NCBI GenBank assembly: GCA_029718625.1
Contig: CM056379.1
Span: forward strand, 69,868,670 to 69,932,669
Direction: 5' to 3'
Length of the DNA stretch: 64,000 bases
Origin: Synaphobranchus kaupii
Taxonomy: Eukaryota > Chordata > Actinopteri > Anguilliformes > Synaphobranchidae
Of this stretch, positions 47,608-59,342 are shown one piece after another; positions within the stretch are counted from its first letter, which is position 1; every line of letters starts with the position of its first letter. The notes beneath the pieces are model-generated. The model searched no databases and had not been told where the DNA came from. It saw only the letters and a program-made list of their open reading frames with translations. The position numbers and the translations under genes are program-made.

Positions 47608-48478
47608 CTTTTGGTTTAGAAGACACCTAATTTTTTCTCTCCAAAATCTCTCGTAGCTATAAATATGTTAATGAAACCAAATATTTTACCTGTAGGCTAT
47701 ATGCAGCTACCACTGTGTTATGATTAACCCTGAAGAGTTTATCTTGTTGTGTTTCTCCAAAGTCCCGTAGTGTCGACATTTCCATAGTGACCTATCGCAT
47801 TTAGGGCTGAAATAGTCTACGTTGCTGTTGTCAGCCTATGTAAAAACACACTTGTAGCTGCACTTATTTTTTATTTCTGTTTTAGAGTGTTGTTTTTCTA
47901 GAGCGGCACAAAGCCTTACGCCGGGGTTGCATTTCCATGGTCTAAACCACATGGCGCAAGTGCATTTAGGGCATGTCCAACTCCACTTTTGTGAGTTAGA
48001 GGGCGCATATTTTGAGTGCAAAGTAAGGCGCAAAGTTCAAATGGGCTGAACTTAGCCTCTTCATTAATTAGAGGTATGTCTTGGGCGTAACATGCAATAA
48101 ACCAATCAGAGTGTTATCTCCCATTCCCTTTAAAAGCTACCTGCATTTGCACCTTGGCGGATTGCTAATATAAGGGCGGACAGTAAGACAGTGAAAAGTG
48201 AGATTTATATTCACTGCATGGGAAGTTAAAGCACTCATGCAGAGAATATATGGCATTAAGCCCTTTGCGCAGAGGCTTCATTTTCCCCATTTCAGTCTGT
48301 TTTGTACCGTTCAAACGGGAGGATATCTGGGGTGATTGCCTGGAGGAGAGATGAAGGGATAGGGTCGAGGGCACAGGTAGTGGGGCGATGGGAGAGTAGG
48401 AGGTCGGATACATCGGTATCAATAAAGGGGTAGTAGTTCTTTGTTCCCTTTCGCCTTGATTGGTTTTCATGTTGTTAA
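47608..48478. other. No gene; unclassified repeat pieces
   Basis: Bases 47700-47830 resemble 21710-21840. Bases 47890-48150 contain CATGGCGCAAGTGCATTTAG and related GGCGCA motifs seen in fish DNA-transposon fragments. No coding feature. Confidence 0.4.
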
Positions 48479-49795
48479 ACCAGGCGTTTTTGCTTCTACT
48501 TTTTGGTGTGTAACTGTGAGCCGGTCTGTAGCTGTGGCGTGTGGGTGTTCCTTGTCTTGTCTCCTCCCTTATCTGTGGGGTATCCCGCCTTAGTGGCCCT
48601 AAGGGCTTAAAGAATCCCCTTGCTGCGTTTGGCTCCTCCTACCTCACACGTCACGCCCCATTACAGAATGTCGAAGCCATTACCGGGGCCAGCGGCTTTT
48701 TTAGGTACGTTTATTCCCTGTTTTGTCTCCTTCTCGTGGACTACGTTCCCCTTTGTTGTGAGTCAGGGTTTTTGTTTATATTGAGAGGCTGTCGTGCTAT
48801 TTTTGCGTTGGTCTTTGTTGCAGCTGTCCTCCGTCCTTTTTACCTACGGGACGATTTTGTTCGGAACTATTGTTCTGTTCGTTTTCCGGGTATGTTTCTC
48901 CTTGTGTGGAGTTTGGGCGAGGTTGTGGACATGTTTGTGTGTGACTGCGCGTAGCATGGGAACGTTAGCTCTCTGTTCCTTCACTTCGTTACATATTATT
49001 TTACTGAGAGGCTAGGGCGGTTGTTTCAATTTAAGCTTGCGTTAGTCTATGGATAGTAAAGTTATGGGACGACGGTACTCCGTCGGCTCACCTGTAAAAT
49101 GTTTCTCTCTCCTGGGAGATCGGGTGTTTACCCCTTTGTTTTCTGCATTTGACTGCGAGCCTATTAATCTCGCCATGGAACGTTAAATCTCTGTTCCTGT
49201 TCGCCTCGTTATATTCCTCATCATAGAGAGGCAGGGCGTGTATTTTCAATTAATCTCGCTTTGGTCTAGCCGGTAAATGTCTGGTGCTGCCTGTCCTGTT
49301 CGTTCCTTTCGGTGCCTTTCTCCTTGCATGGAGTTTGACGATTTTGTTCGGAACTGCTGTTCTGTTTCGTCTTATGGTGCATGTCTTCCTATAGGGAAGT
49401 TTGGGCGATGTTGTGGACACGTTTGTGTGTGACCGCGAGTCTGAGAGTAGCCTGGGAACGTTGGATCTGTTCCTTCCGCCTCCTCATACTATCGTATTAT
49501 TCTGCAGTGTTTGTTGTCTGTGTTTTATATTTGTGCCTTTACGCTACTCGTCCGTTCTTGTGTGTCTCGTTACCGAGACAGGGCGCATATTATTTCTGGC
49601 TATTCAGACCCCTGTCCTTACGCTCTACTTGGCGTGTGACAGTGAGCCGGTTAGTAGCATCTGTAGTGGTGTTCGTTGTTCGTTGTTTTGTCTCCTCCCT
49701 TAACTGCGGGGTATCCCGCCTTAGTGGCCTAAGGGCTTAAAGAATCCCCTTGCTGCGTTTGGCTCCTCCTACCTCACACGTCACGCCCCTTTACA
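48479..49795 (+). mobile_element. Rearranged LTR copy, family alpha, copy 3
   Basis: Two alpha LTR pieces in the same direction: 48479-48665 is an LTR 3' end (ending CACGCCCCATTACA), followed by 38 bases of other sequence, then 48704-49795, which starts at GGTACGTTTATTCCCTG in the LTR middle and ends CACGCCCCTTTACA. The bases just after each end share GCCATT(A/G)CCGG, so the 38 bases may be retroelement internal sequence rather than host DNA. Modules with GACGATTTTGTTCGGAACT are repeated as in copies 1 and 2. Confidence 0.75.
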
Positions 49796-52001
49796 CCGCT
49801 GGACGAGCCATTGCCGGCATCGTTCATGAACAGAGGCTTATGAGGGGTCGCGGTCATAGCGACACTCACATTGGATATCGGTAGCAAAACCCCCCCCAAA
49901 AGTCTTACCCGGATATGTTATGTGACTAGTGGAGCATCCACTATACAACTCAGCCAATACCCCGCTCGCTTCAAGAGACAATGTGACGAAATGCAATGCT
50001 ATTGTATTCCTGAATCAACCTAGTCATTCTAATTTTCACATGAACCTTGCGATTTGAAGCCAGGCCACACTGTGGCCGTATGGAATACCATCAGAAGCAA
50101 GCTATTAGTGTCAACTTGCCATAAGGATTTGATTACCCTTACAATGCTTAGCCATTTAAATTATTTGCCATTAGAGATGGTTTGCCTTTAGAATAAAGCA
50201 ATAAGCCCAACATCCCATCAGATATACATAGCCTATAAAGCAGAAGCCTTGCTGTAAGAAATTAACCCGGCGAACCAGCAATATGCAATATACAGCAATC
50301 CATCAGATATGCAATATGAGGCAGCAACGTGAAACTTAATAGCAGCAGCTCTTTCATGAGAGCTCCTGAGCCTTTGAGCACGACAAAGGTTTGATTTGTT
50401 AAAACTATGAGACGTAGGCAGAAATCCAATGCCCAGAGTCTTCCCAAGTTTTTTCAAATTTAGCACATTTCGATTGTTCCCCTCATCAAGTATTGTCTTA
50501 TGTTTTTATTCCCACATGTAGAGCTTGTCATTTCATTTGCCAGGTTCCCACCCCCTTCTGAATTATTTTAAGAACTGTTAATATTTTATTTATATTTCAG
50601 GAAAAATCAAGTTTAGCTGAGAGCAGATTATGGTAGGCTACGGTAAGCCAATTAATAATGGAAGCAGACTCTTATGAATGTTAGGTTTTGCTCCTGAGAG
50701 GGCGAAAAACCAAATAAAAACCTCCCGTCAGCAAGAAGGTGGCCAAATTAGCTAATCGGCTGCTAGCCGAGTGCTTAACGGAGGAAAAAGTGGAAAATTC
50801 CTTCTCTGCCCCTTAGCGCCAACAAAGATATTTACGTTAGGAGCGAATCAGTCTAACCGGTTTGATATGGATTTTAGAACTCTAATATCGATTACAAACT
50901 GAAGCACAATGTTATCCTCCTCCGTACTTTCCAAACGCTAGCAACTCTTCCACCAACTCTACCTCCAAAAAGGAAATGCACACGCAGAGCAGCAGTTGAA
51001 GTAGCGCCTATGTAGAGGGAGTGATTTGCGGAAAATCAGACCCATGGTAGCATTGACTTGCGTTGAAATAGCCTGAAAGACTTATACAGGAGCAAACAGC
51101 GCTGGCAGCAGGCAGGAAATTAGCGTCAAAATGAAGTCTGGATTTTGCCCCTTGCTTTTACTGTAAGCTACACACCAACGGGCCCCGCCAGCACCAGTTG
51201 CAGATCCCGCATACACCAATGTAGCCTCCAAATACATATAACACGCACGCAATGCCGCTTTTTAAGTTTCTGAGCAGATAGCGCACACACTAGCATTTAT
51301 TTTAGTTAGCTGCAGAGAGCACATAGCTAAAGGCCTTACGCACTGTCCCTACTCATTTACAAGAATACAATAAATAAATGTTGAAAACAAAATGCAAGCT
51401 CCTTATTGTTCATAAATCTTTCACATTTCTAAATTTATTTGCAAAAAAAACCAGCATTTTTTTTTCTGACTCCAGCCATTATGTAACGCTGCTTTTGCTT
51501 TAGCTGCATTGAGCACGCATTGAGAAATATGAAATGTGAAAACGATTCCTGCAGAGTAATGCAGCGTTTACATTTAGCCAGTGCACATGCTCTGCCATAG
51601 TCTAAGATGGCAGCCTCCATGAATTGGCTTCATGCGCCAATGAGCAGCTCCCATAGGAATACACGGAACCGGCAAGCTTTCTCAAGTCTTGATGATACTG
51701 TTACCATGTGAACGAAGATTTTTAGATTTGACAAGATATAGAGAGTGTATATATAGTGCGACGTCACTTTCACGTGAGTTCAGTTCCGGAAGTAAATTTC
51801 CAGAATGGGGTTTCCCCATTGAGATTTAAACAATCTGAGATAAGGATCCTGTTTTCAGTACAACTACAGGACTTCAATATGTTGTACCTCCATATTTCAA
51901 ATGGAGTGGAAACATTACACATTCAATTCCAAATCAAAGCATTAACAAATTTTATCAAGTCTGCGTTATTCTTTTACAGGAAGCAAAGAAAAGGAATATT
52001 A
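49796..52001. other. No gene seen
   Basis: Mostly unique sequence. Nothing coding is supported; the minus-strand frames near 50262-50466 and 51435-51620 show no domain. Confidence 0.4.
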
Positions 52002-53392
52002 ATCTGTTCAAAAAAATAGCAGTGTCGACATTTTTCTCTTCAAACTCAAACACTTACTGTATAAACTGAAGAAAATTTTTCAAGATTTAACTTCACTTTA
52101 AATTACTGAACTAATATTTAGTTGCATAACCATTGTTTTTGATAACTGCTGTGCATCTGCGTTGCATCGAGTCAACCAACTTCTGGCACCTAGAAACAGG
52201 TATTTCAGCCCAGGATGAACGAACTACATTCCACAGTTCCTGTGAATTTTTGGGTTTTGCTACAGAAACTGCATTTTTAATGTCACCCCACAAGTTTTCA
52301 ATCGGGTTGAGGTTGGGGGATTGAGCTGGCCACTCCATTACCTCAATCCTTTTTGTCTGGACCCATTTCAGGGGCATTTCCTCTTCGACATACGGCAACA
52401 TAATCTCTTCAAGTATTTTGATGTATTCAAACTGATCCATGATCCCTGGTATACGATAAATAGGCCCAACACCAAAGTATGAAAAACATCCCCATACCAT
52501 GATTTTTGCGCCACCATGCTTCACTGTTTTCACAGTGTACTGTGGCTTGAATTCAGTACCCGGGGGTCGTCTGATGTACTGTCGATGACCACTAGACCCG
52601 AAAAGAACAATTTTACTCTCATCAGTCCACAGAATGTTACGCCATTTCTCTTCGGGCTAATCGATGTGTTCCTTGGCTAATTTTAATTCTGCACATGCCG
52701 TTTTTTCAACAATGGTGCTTTACGGGGGCTTCTTGCTGATAGCTTAGCTTCGATCAAACGTCTTCTGACTGTAACAGCACTTACAGGTAATTTTAGATCA
52801 TCTTTGATCTTTCTGGAGGTGATGATTGGCTGAATCTTTGCCATTCTGACTATTCTTCGATCCGTTTTAACAGTAGTTGCTCGTTTTCTTCCGTGTGTTT
52901 CGGGTTTTTGTTGCCATTTTAAAGCATTTGAGATCATTTTAGCTGAGCATCCTATAATTTGCTGCACTTCTTTATACGTTTTCCCCTCTCCAATCAACCT
53001 TTTAATCAAATTACGTTGTTCCTCCGAACAATGTTTGGAACAGCCCATTTTACTTAGCAATACAGAAGGAAATATATTTTATAACAATGTGTGAAACATT
53101 TGCTTCCCTTCTTCCTTAATAAAGGACAAATAATGACACCTGTTTTTTCACAGAATGAATAATTTTCTAATTAAACTCGACACTGCTATTATTTTGAACA
53201 CGCCCCTTTCACTGAATGAGTCAATTACTCAGAACAAGCAGCGTGCATGTCATGACAGTTGGGTCTGTTGTTTTTCTATTACACTACTACATCTACAAGT
53301 AAATTATTTGCCATGCAGAAATATCACTACTACTAATAACAGTGGTTCATCAGGTTACTGATGTTGTACTGCTATTTTTTTTAACACAACTG
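52002..53392 (-). mobile_element. Tc1-like transposon T2, near full length
   Basis: The right end, in reverse, is CAGTTGTGTTAAAAAAAATA followed by GCAGTAC; the left end is CTGTTCAAAAAAATAGCAGT, slightly degraded. TA flanks the right end (53393-53394). It is the same family as T1 at 39476. Length about 1.39 kb fits a complete Tc1 element. Confidence 0.85.
52111..53048 (-). pseudogene. Tc1-like transposase (T2) with frameshift, stop and 54-base deletion
   Basis: It begins MGCSKHCSEEQRNLIKRLIG at 53048 and has an intact N-terminal DNA-binding region ([32 protein letters not shown]) to about 52685. A small deletion near 52680 shifts the frame, and a stop replaces a Trp codon near 52660. [13 protein letters not shown] and [15 protein letters not shown] remain. 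Compared with T1, 54 bases are missing after PLKWV, which removes the [12 protein letters not shown] block with the second catalytic Asp; frame is kept across this deletion. The third acidic residue is present in SPNLNPIENLWGDIK, and the C-terminus is complete to 52111. Dead copy. Confidence 0.9.
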
Positions 53393-55140
53393 TATAGACC
53401 CTTCGCTCAATCATGGCATTCCTGTGCAGTTTGGTTTGAAATTGCACTAATTACATTAATTTATATAACGTTGTCCGATAAAGAATTACATTTCCTCACA
53501 CAGTATGTGTCACCTGATTTTACATCACTGCCCCTTGCCCTTTGAACGTGGACCGGCCGGTGTCAGAAATTAATAATTACACTCCAGAAAGGATATGGTT
53601 GTACTTTGTTGGCAAGTTTACTTTAGAAAATGTACAGGTTTTAAAATGTTAACTGCTGCTACAGCATTCTTTACAATTCACAAACAGACATTTATATGAA
53701 GAAACATCATGTACAATAGAGAAAGGGGTGATGAATAAATAAATGCAGATAAAAATTAGTAATATTTTTACCTAGAAAATAGCGTACATAAAGCATTTTT
53801 ACAAACGTATCCAGACATGTTTGTGGGTCAGATGGTGGCAAATAAGTAATAGTACCAATTTTCTTAACATAATAGTATTTATGATATTTGCAAACAGAAT
53901 TTTGTGAACACAAGGATATCTATGCTCTGTAGGACCACACAGGTTTTGATAGAAATCCAAATAAATAAATCAATAAATACATAATAATAATAATAATAAT
54001 AATAATACGTTTTATTCATTCTGTGCTTTTCATAGACCCAAAGCAGTGGATGCAGACAATTGTTCAAACATGCCCTATAGTGTAGTAATTTTTCTGTTTA
54101 ATTTCTAAGTGCAACACATCTGAATCAGAGTATTTCCACTATAAATTATTTTCATTTTGCAGTTTGATGTGGCACATACAGTTTCATTAACCACATTCTC
54201 TTGAGATGGTAAGATGAAGAAACACAGGGCCAAGTTGCATTAAATCATTTATGAAAGTTTGGATAGCATTGCTTTGGAATAGAGCTAGTTTATTTAGTGT
54301 GAGCTACGATAGGCAATATTGTTAGTTGTAACTTGGCCACATTTTGATATCAAGACTTTTTTTAAAGGCAGGCCTAGTTTTTGCAAGTTGGAATTAAGAA
54401 CTTATAGACAGCGCTATGTACGCTATGCGTGAGTAACTTGGCTTTTTTTATGTCGTAGACGTTTTTGATCTGATATCACTTACTTTTTATAGCTAACTAA
54501 TGATGAATAATGCATGAAGATAAACACGGAGAGAGACATGCATTCCAAAGAAATGTATGCAGACATTCGCTTAACCATAGCGCCCTCTATTGACAAGAAT
54601 GAGAACAGTTATCCTATTACAGACAGCACACAATTACATTAAATTAAGAGTTTGTAGATGAGTAGTATTTAATGTGTAATGAAATACAATGAACAGCACC
54701 ACCTGAGCTATGGATCATGAAGAAGCATGTACAACACATTTAAACATGAACGTATCATCCAGTCATTTGTTTGCATTAAAACGGAAGCTGCACACGGAAG
54801 CTATGCTATTGCATTTTCAAGTTTAGACATTTAGCTGACTGAAGCAGTACTACAGTTTTTGTGTAGTTCTTTTGTTAATAAAAAAATATTTGCCTACAGT
54901 CTTGTACCTTTGCTTAAATCATTATAAATTTGGAGTTTATTTCACAAATTAGATAGTTTGGGTGTTACGTAATAATGTTATGGAACCGAGAAGCTGGTAC
55001 GATACCTCACCTTGTTATATCTGTCGGTAGCAGAAAAGTCAATGGGAGAAGGAGTGGGGATAATTTCTCTTCCGGAACGGAGCAGCCCGTTAGTGACGTG
55101 GCAACTTCGGCTCTCAATAGAGTGATTACGTCACGCTGGT
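53393..55140. other. No gene; one trinucleotide microsatellite
   Basis: An (ATA)n tract lies at 53981-54006. The remainder is AT-rich and unassigned, apart from the degenerate repeat at 54366-54440 shared with 42112-42165. Confidence 0.45.
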
Positions 55141-55486
55141 GCTAGCTAGCTAACGTTAGAAAAAAGTGTTTAAAAAAACGAGCAGCCTCGTCTCCAGACG
55201 TTGTCATATAAAGTTAGCCAGCAGTAGCACACAGCTCCGTTTTTTAAACACTTTTTTCTAACGTTAGCTAGCTAGCTTGAAGGACTAAAAGCTAGAATTG
55301 CTTTATGTGGTTAACCGTAGCATAGTTTCTGCCCTTGTCGGGCGGGCTTCTCTACTTAGTACAGAAACTGCGCTTCGGTTAACCACATAAAGCAATTCTA
55401 GCTTTTAGTCCTTCAGCTAACGTTAGAAAAAAGTGTACTGCTGGCTAACGTTATATGACAATGTCTGGAGACGAGGCTGCTCGTTC
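55141..55486. repeat. Compound nested inverted-repeat array
   Basis: Three inverted pairings overlap here. Bases 55141-55180 pair with 55238-55276 (39 bp, one base indel; core CTAACGTTAGAAAAAAGTGT). Bases 55278-55316 pair perfectly with 55377-55415 (39 bp; core GCTAGAATTGCTTTATGTGG). Bases 55178-55224 pair with 55439-55485 (core TCTGGAGACGAGGCTGCTCG, two mismatches). The segment 55416-55436 repeats the arm of the first pair, so the whole of 55178-55316 is an inverted copy of 55377-55486 with one internal deletion of about 22 bases plus an 8-base offset. The 60-base centre (55317-55376) also has a short stem (AGTTTCTG/CAGAAACT). No TSD or transposase. Confidence 0.85.
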
Positions 55487-55739
55487 GGAGGGAATTATGG
55501 GATGTGGAGTTTTTAAACAGTGCCAGCGCTGGTATGTTCACAAAAATAATACTAAAACGTAAAATATACTTGAAGCTGGTCCAGAAAAATGACAGTTTGC
55601 GAACGAGCATTATATTGAACAATCTGGGAAATTGACAGTAAGACATATTCAGTAGAAGTTCTTATACTAGTTCTGTGAGTCTGTCTAATAATTCAAACTG
55701 CTCCGGCTATCTTTTTTGGTGCGAACGCAGCATAATTGC

Positions 55740-56066
55740 TAGTGATGGGCGATCCGTTAACGATTTGTTCTTTTTGAACTAATCTTTTAACCGTATCTGC
55801 GAGTGGATCGTTCATTTCGTTCTTGTATTTCTGCATGCGCAATAGTTCTGTGATCCGGTACCTAGAGTGATTCGTTGTTTGTTTACGTTCTTCGATTTGC
55901 GCATGCACATTACTTCAATAATCCGGTACCTATGATCTGTATTTGCGAGTGGATCTTCGATTTGCACATGCGCAAATGAACAATCCAAATCTAAAAGATT
56001 TGTTCATTTGACTGAACGAGATCCGAAGATCCGAATCTGAAAAAAGATCCAAACTTCCCATCACTA
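55740..56066. mobile_element. hAT MITE
   Basis: The ends TAGTGATGGGCGATCC and, inward from the right, TAGTGATGGGAAGTTTGG form a hAT-type inverted repeat. Flanks are ATAATTGC (55732-55739) and ATGATTGC (56067-56074), an 8-bp duplication with one change. The 327-bp element is full of short GCGCATGC and GATCCG motifs and encodes nothing. Confidence 0.88.
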
Positions 56067-58711
56067 ATGATTGCTAGCCGTCTGATGGTAAATGGGGGCA
56101 TGCAGCTTTAACGAGGGTTTATGGGTAGTGTACCTTTTTAAGATATCCTGATTGGTCCGTGTGAGGGCAGACGGAAGGAAAACAAACATTCAAGCACGAA
56201 GTTAGTTGAAAGTTAGGTGAGTGCGTTTGTGGCTGGTTTTAATGGCTCTCTCTAAATTATAAGCTGTACAATGTTCATTGGTGTAAATAAAGAGCCACAT
56301 GAACGAAATCTGCATCCTTGCTATTTGCATGGGACTGTAACGTTGATAAGTTGCCGCATTACCCCGAAGCTGTGAGCTAATTAGCAGCTCGGTCCTGAAA
56401 CCGGAAAGTAGCACGCTATTAGCAGCTTCGGTTCCCCCGTGTCTCCAACTACGGCTTGGAGGTTAGACGGGAAAGCTGCATAGCATTACATAAGCATTTG
56501 CGCTAGCCAATTTACGCTTCAAGTCTAATTTTTCGACAATACACGTGTAAAACGCGAGGTTGATGCCAAATATAAATGTCAAACTTCGGGTTGTTGTCAT
56601 TTTATCATTGTAATCATTAAACTTTTATCACATTAGCTTATTATCTGACCTTGTTCTTTGTTTTCATTATTTCCGATGGCATTTTTTCTCCCGGTTTATT
56701 TATTGATTCTGTATTGTGTAATCAGTTTTGAAAAGTGGTATACAAATAAAGTTATGATTATTGTATATCTTTATTAGAGCCTATACGATTATCTGGGGGA
56801 AACATTGCTTATTGTGGTTCATCATTTAGCGGTGAAAACACACCTCTTTTGCACCAAGTTTGCTGAAAGCAGCAACCTGAACGCAAGGATCTGCGCGGGC
56901 AATACGGAAGCTGTATAGACAGTCGCTTCAGGGACGCGTAACGCTGTCTTCACGCGAGCGCGACTATGGAACGCTGTTTGGGCCAAAACCTGTAGTTTGG
57001 CGTCCGCATTAAGACGTCAAATTTGTTTGTCTTAAGACGTCAATTTTGAACGTCTTAAGGCGTTTGGACCATTAATGCTTCCATGCTATTGGTTGGCGTC
57101 AACATACCCACCCCTTTTTGACCCCAATCTACTCAAAATTCAACAGGTTGCCATTTGTGCTCTTATACTGCCATCTAGTGGACACTTAGGCGAACCCACC
57201 ACATTAGATGAATATGTCAAGTAGCTATGATATTGTATACAAGCTACAGTTTTTCTCAATAAGTAACCAGTAGCCTACAAAAAATGCAGATGTTAATAAT
57301 GTCACCGTAAATCTATTATTTCTTAAGCCCAATTCAATCAATATTATTTCTTAACCTCAGTTCATACAAGGTAGGTTGAGTGGGGAATTGTTTTCTCTCT
57401 TGCAATGATTGTATGTAGGGTTTCCCCTCAGAAACTGATGAAGTGGTAGCACCCAATTTTAAACGCCTTAAAGGACCACTGCCACATAGAACGCATACAT
57501 TCCATTTTTTAAAGATGTTAAGGGAGTTTTGTACGGTAAATCCAAATCTGTCAATAATTTTCAGTTACGGAAATTTCCTAACAAGTTATATTGAAAGAAT
57601 CATCTTGGATGGGAACGCCCCTAAAAATTCTGGAAAAAAGCCTGACTCGTCTATGTAATCCCTGTGACGTCAACTCAAGAACGAACGTCTAGCTCCGTCC
57701 GATCGACCGCCATATCTTTACACGCAAATATTCTACTCAACATGAAATATGGCAGATGATTACGTTAATGACTCGTCTGAGGGATCTGGGAGTGATCTCT
57801 TTTCTGATTCAGAATCCTCTGATCACAATCCAGTAGTTAAAAACCACAATCCACAATTAAAGGCATAACTACAAAAGTGGAAAAAAAGAGAAAGAAGGCA
57901 GGAAAAAACCACACACAACCACTGTTTATGTGGTATTTTCCTTAATTTTTGGACATTTGCATTTCATCCCATATACAGCAGAACCAAAGAAAAAACTCCT
58001 AATAAAATTCTAATATTGGCGGTGATCTAGATAATAAACACAGATAATAAACATATGGTGAGTTGAGTCCCCAAGTATACGCAGATAAAATTGTTTAGCC
58101 ACCTAGTTTAGACCCATGTCCATAGGTGGAGGGTGTGTAAGGCTGCGGACATGATGGAGTAAATAATAAAATAATGTAGGCTATTAAATATAAATACAAA
58201 TGCTAGTGATAGAGGATTTGAGGTCAAGTTAGCTCACTCAATCCATTCGGCTACTGCCTACTGCGGAGGAGGTAACTACAAGTAAGCTGGTAGGCTTGTA
58301 GCGTGTAGCCGATTGCTGCATTGTTACTACCTGTACTAACGTTAGTTGGCAATTATCAACGCGTTGTCCTGTCAGTGAAGCGGCAGTCAAGCTGAAGAAT
58401 CATCACAGACTCACGGAGCATTTCTGGACACACTATCACACTGTTAATGTCAATTAAAATGTTATAAATTTTGTGTGTGTTGGCTGCCATGCCGATAGAA
58501 AAAAACTAATCATGCATAGGCTAATTTATTTAAGCGAAGATAGCCTATCAATATGACGTGAAAATGTGATCGTCAGGGGTGCTTTAATGCACAGGCTTAC
58601 ATGGGCTGAAACCTATTTTTATACAGTCTATGGTTGAAACCCAGGGCCTGGACTGATCAGGGGCCTCAATTGGCCAGAATATAATGTTGTAATTTTCCAG
58701 TGAGTGACTAA
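56067..58711. other. No gene proven; LINE-like tail and a 39-codon acidic frame
   Basis: TTTTGAAAAGTGGTATACAA followed by ATAAAG near 56727-56752 resembles an L2-type LINE 3' tail. At 57749-57868 an ATG in good context opens a 39-codon frame starting MADDYVNDSSEGSGSDLFSD. This Ser/Asp-rich start is like the acidic N-terminus of several transposases, but it ends in TAA and nothing recognisable follows. A TTTTTATACAGTCTATGG repeat end lies near 58615. Confidence 0.35.
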
Positions 58712-59342
58712 TTCATTACATTACATTCATTTAGCAGACGCTTTTATCCAAAGCGACGTACAATAAGTGCATACAGAGACGTCATCAAGATCACTACAGA
58801 ACAGACAAGACAAAGCACATCCTTCCCCATAATGTTGCAGCTATCCCTAGTAATGAACGTTGACTGTAGTTCACAGTAAGCTGTGGGTAAATCAGCTATA
58901 CTACACTTCTATTCTAAATACTATTATAAACTATAACAAACAGACAGGAAAAACACAGGGAACTAGTAAACATAGGGAACTGATATTCCTAGGTTAGAAT
59001 ATCAGTCAAGGTAGAGTCTGAAGAGGTGTGTCTTCAGGCCTCGACGGAATGCAGGCAGGGTTCGAGTAGAACGTAGGGGAATGGGAAGTTCATTCCACCA
59101 CTGAGGAGCTAAGGTGGAAAAGCTCTGCAGTCCGGACGAACGAGAGCCGTTGACACGGAGGGGGGGAAGTGCGAGTCGCCCTGCTGTAGAAGAGCGAAGT
59201 GGTCGAGCAGGAACATAGTTCTGGATTAAGTCCTGCAGGTAGGCCTATTGGCTGCAGTGTAAGCCAGGGTCAGAACTTTGAACCTGATCCTGGCTGCAAC
59301 TGGCAGCCAGTGGAGTGACCTCAGCAGGGGGGTTACATGTGA
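58712..59342 (-). mobile_element. L2-type LINE 3' end with C-terminal coding remnant
   Basis: In reverse the element gives the LINE C-terminus RSLHWLPVAARIRFKVLTLA, then, after a frame change, STLAPQWWNELPIPLRSTRT and RRGLKTHLFRLYLD, and a 3' UTR ending TTTGGATAAAAGCGTCTGCT and AATGAATGTAATGTAATG. This C-terminal pattern (LKTHLF) is characteristic of L2/CR1-type and related LINEs. The RT core is missing through 5' truncation. TAATTCA occurs on both sides and may be the target duplication. Confidence 0.75.

Noticed and set aside
49796..49870. Internal gag region of the alpha retroelement after the LTR
   Set aside because: A short shared GCCATT(A/G)CCGG after two LTR ends hints at it, but no coding frame or primer-binding site can be confirmed.
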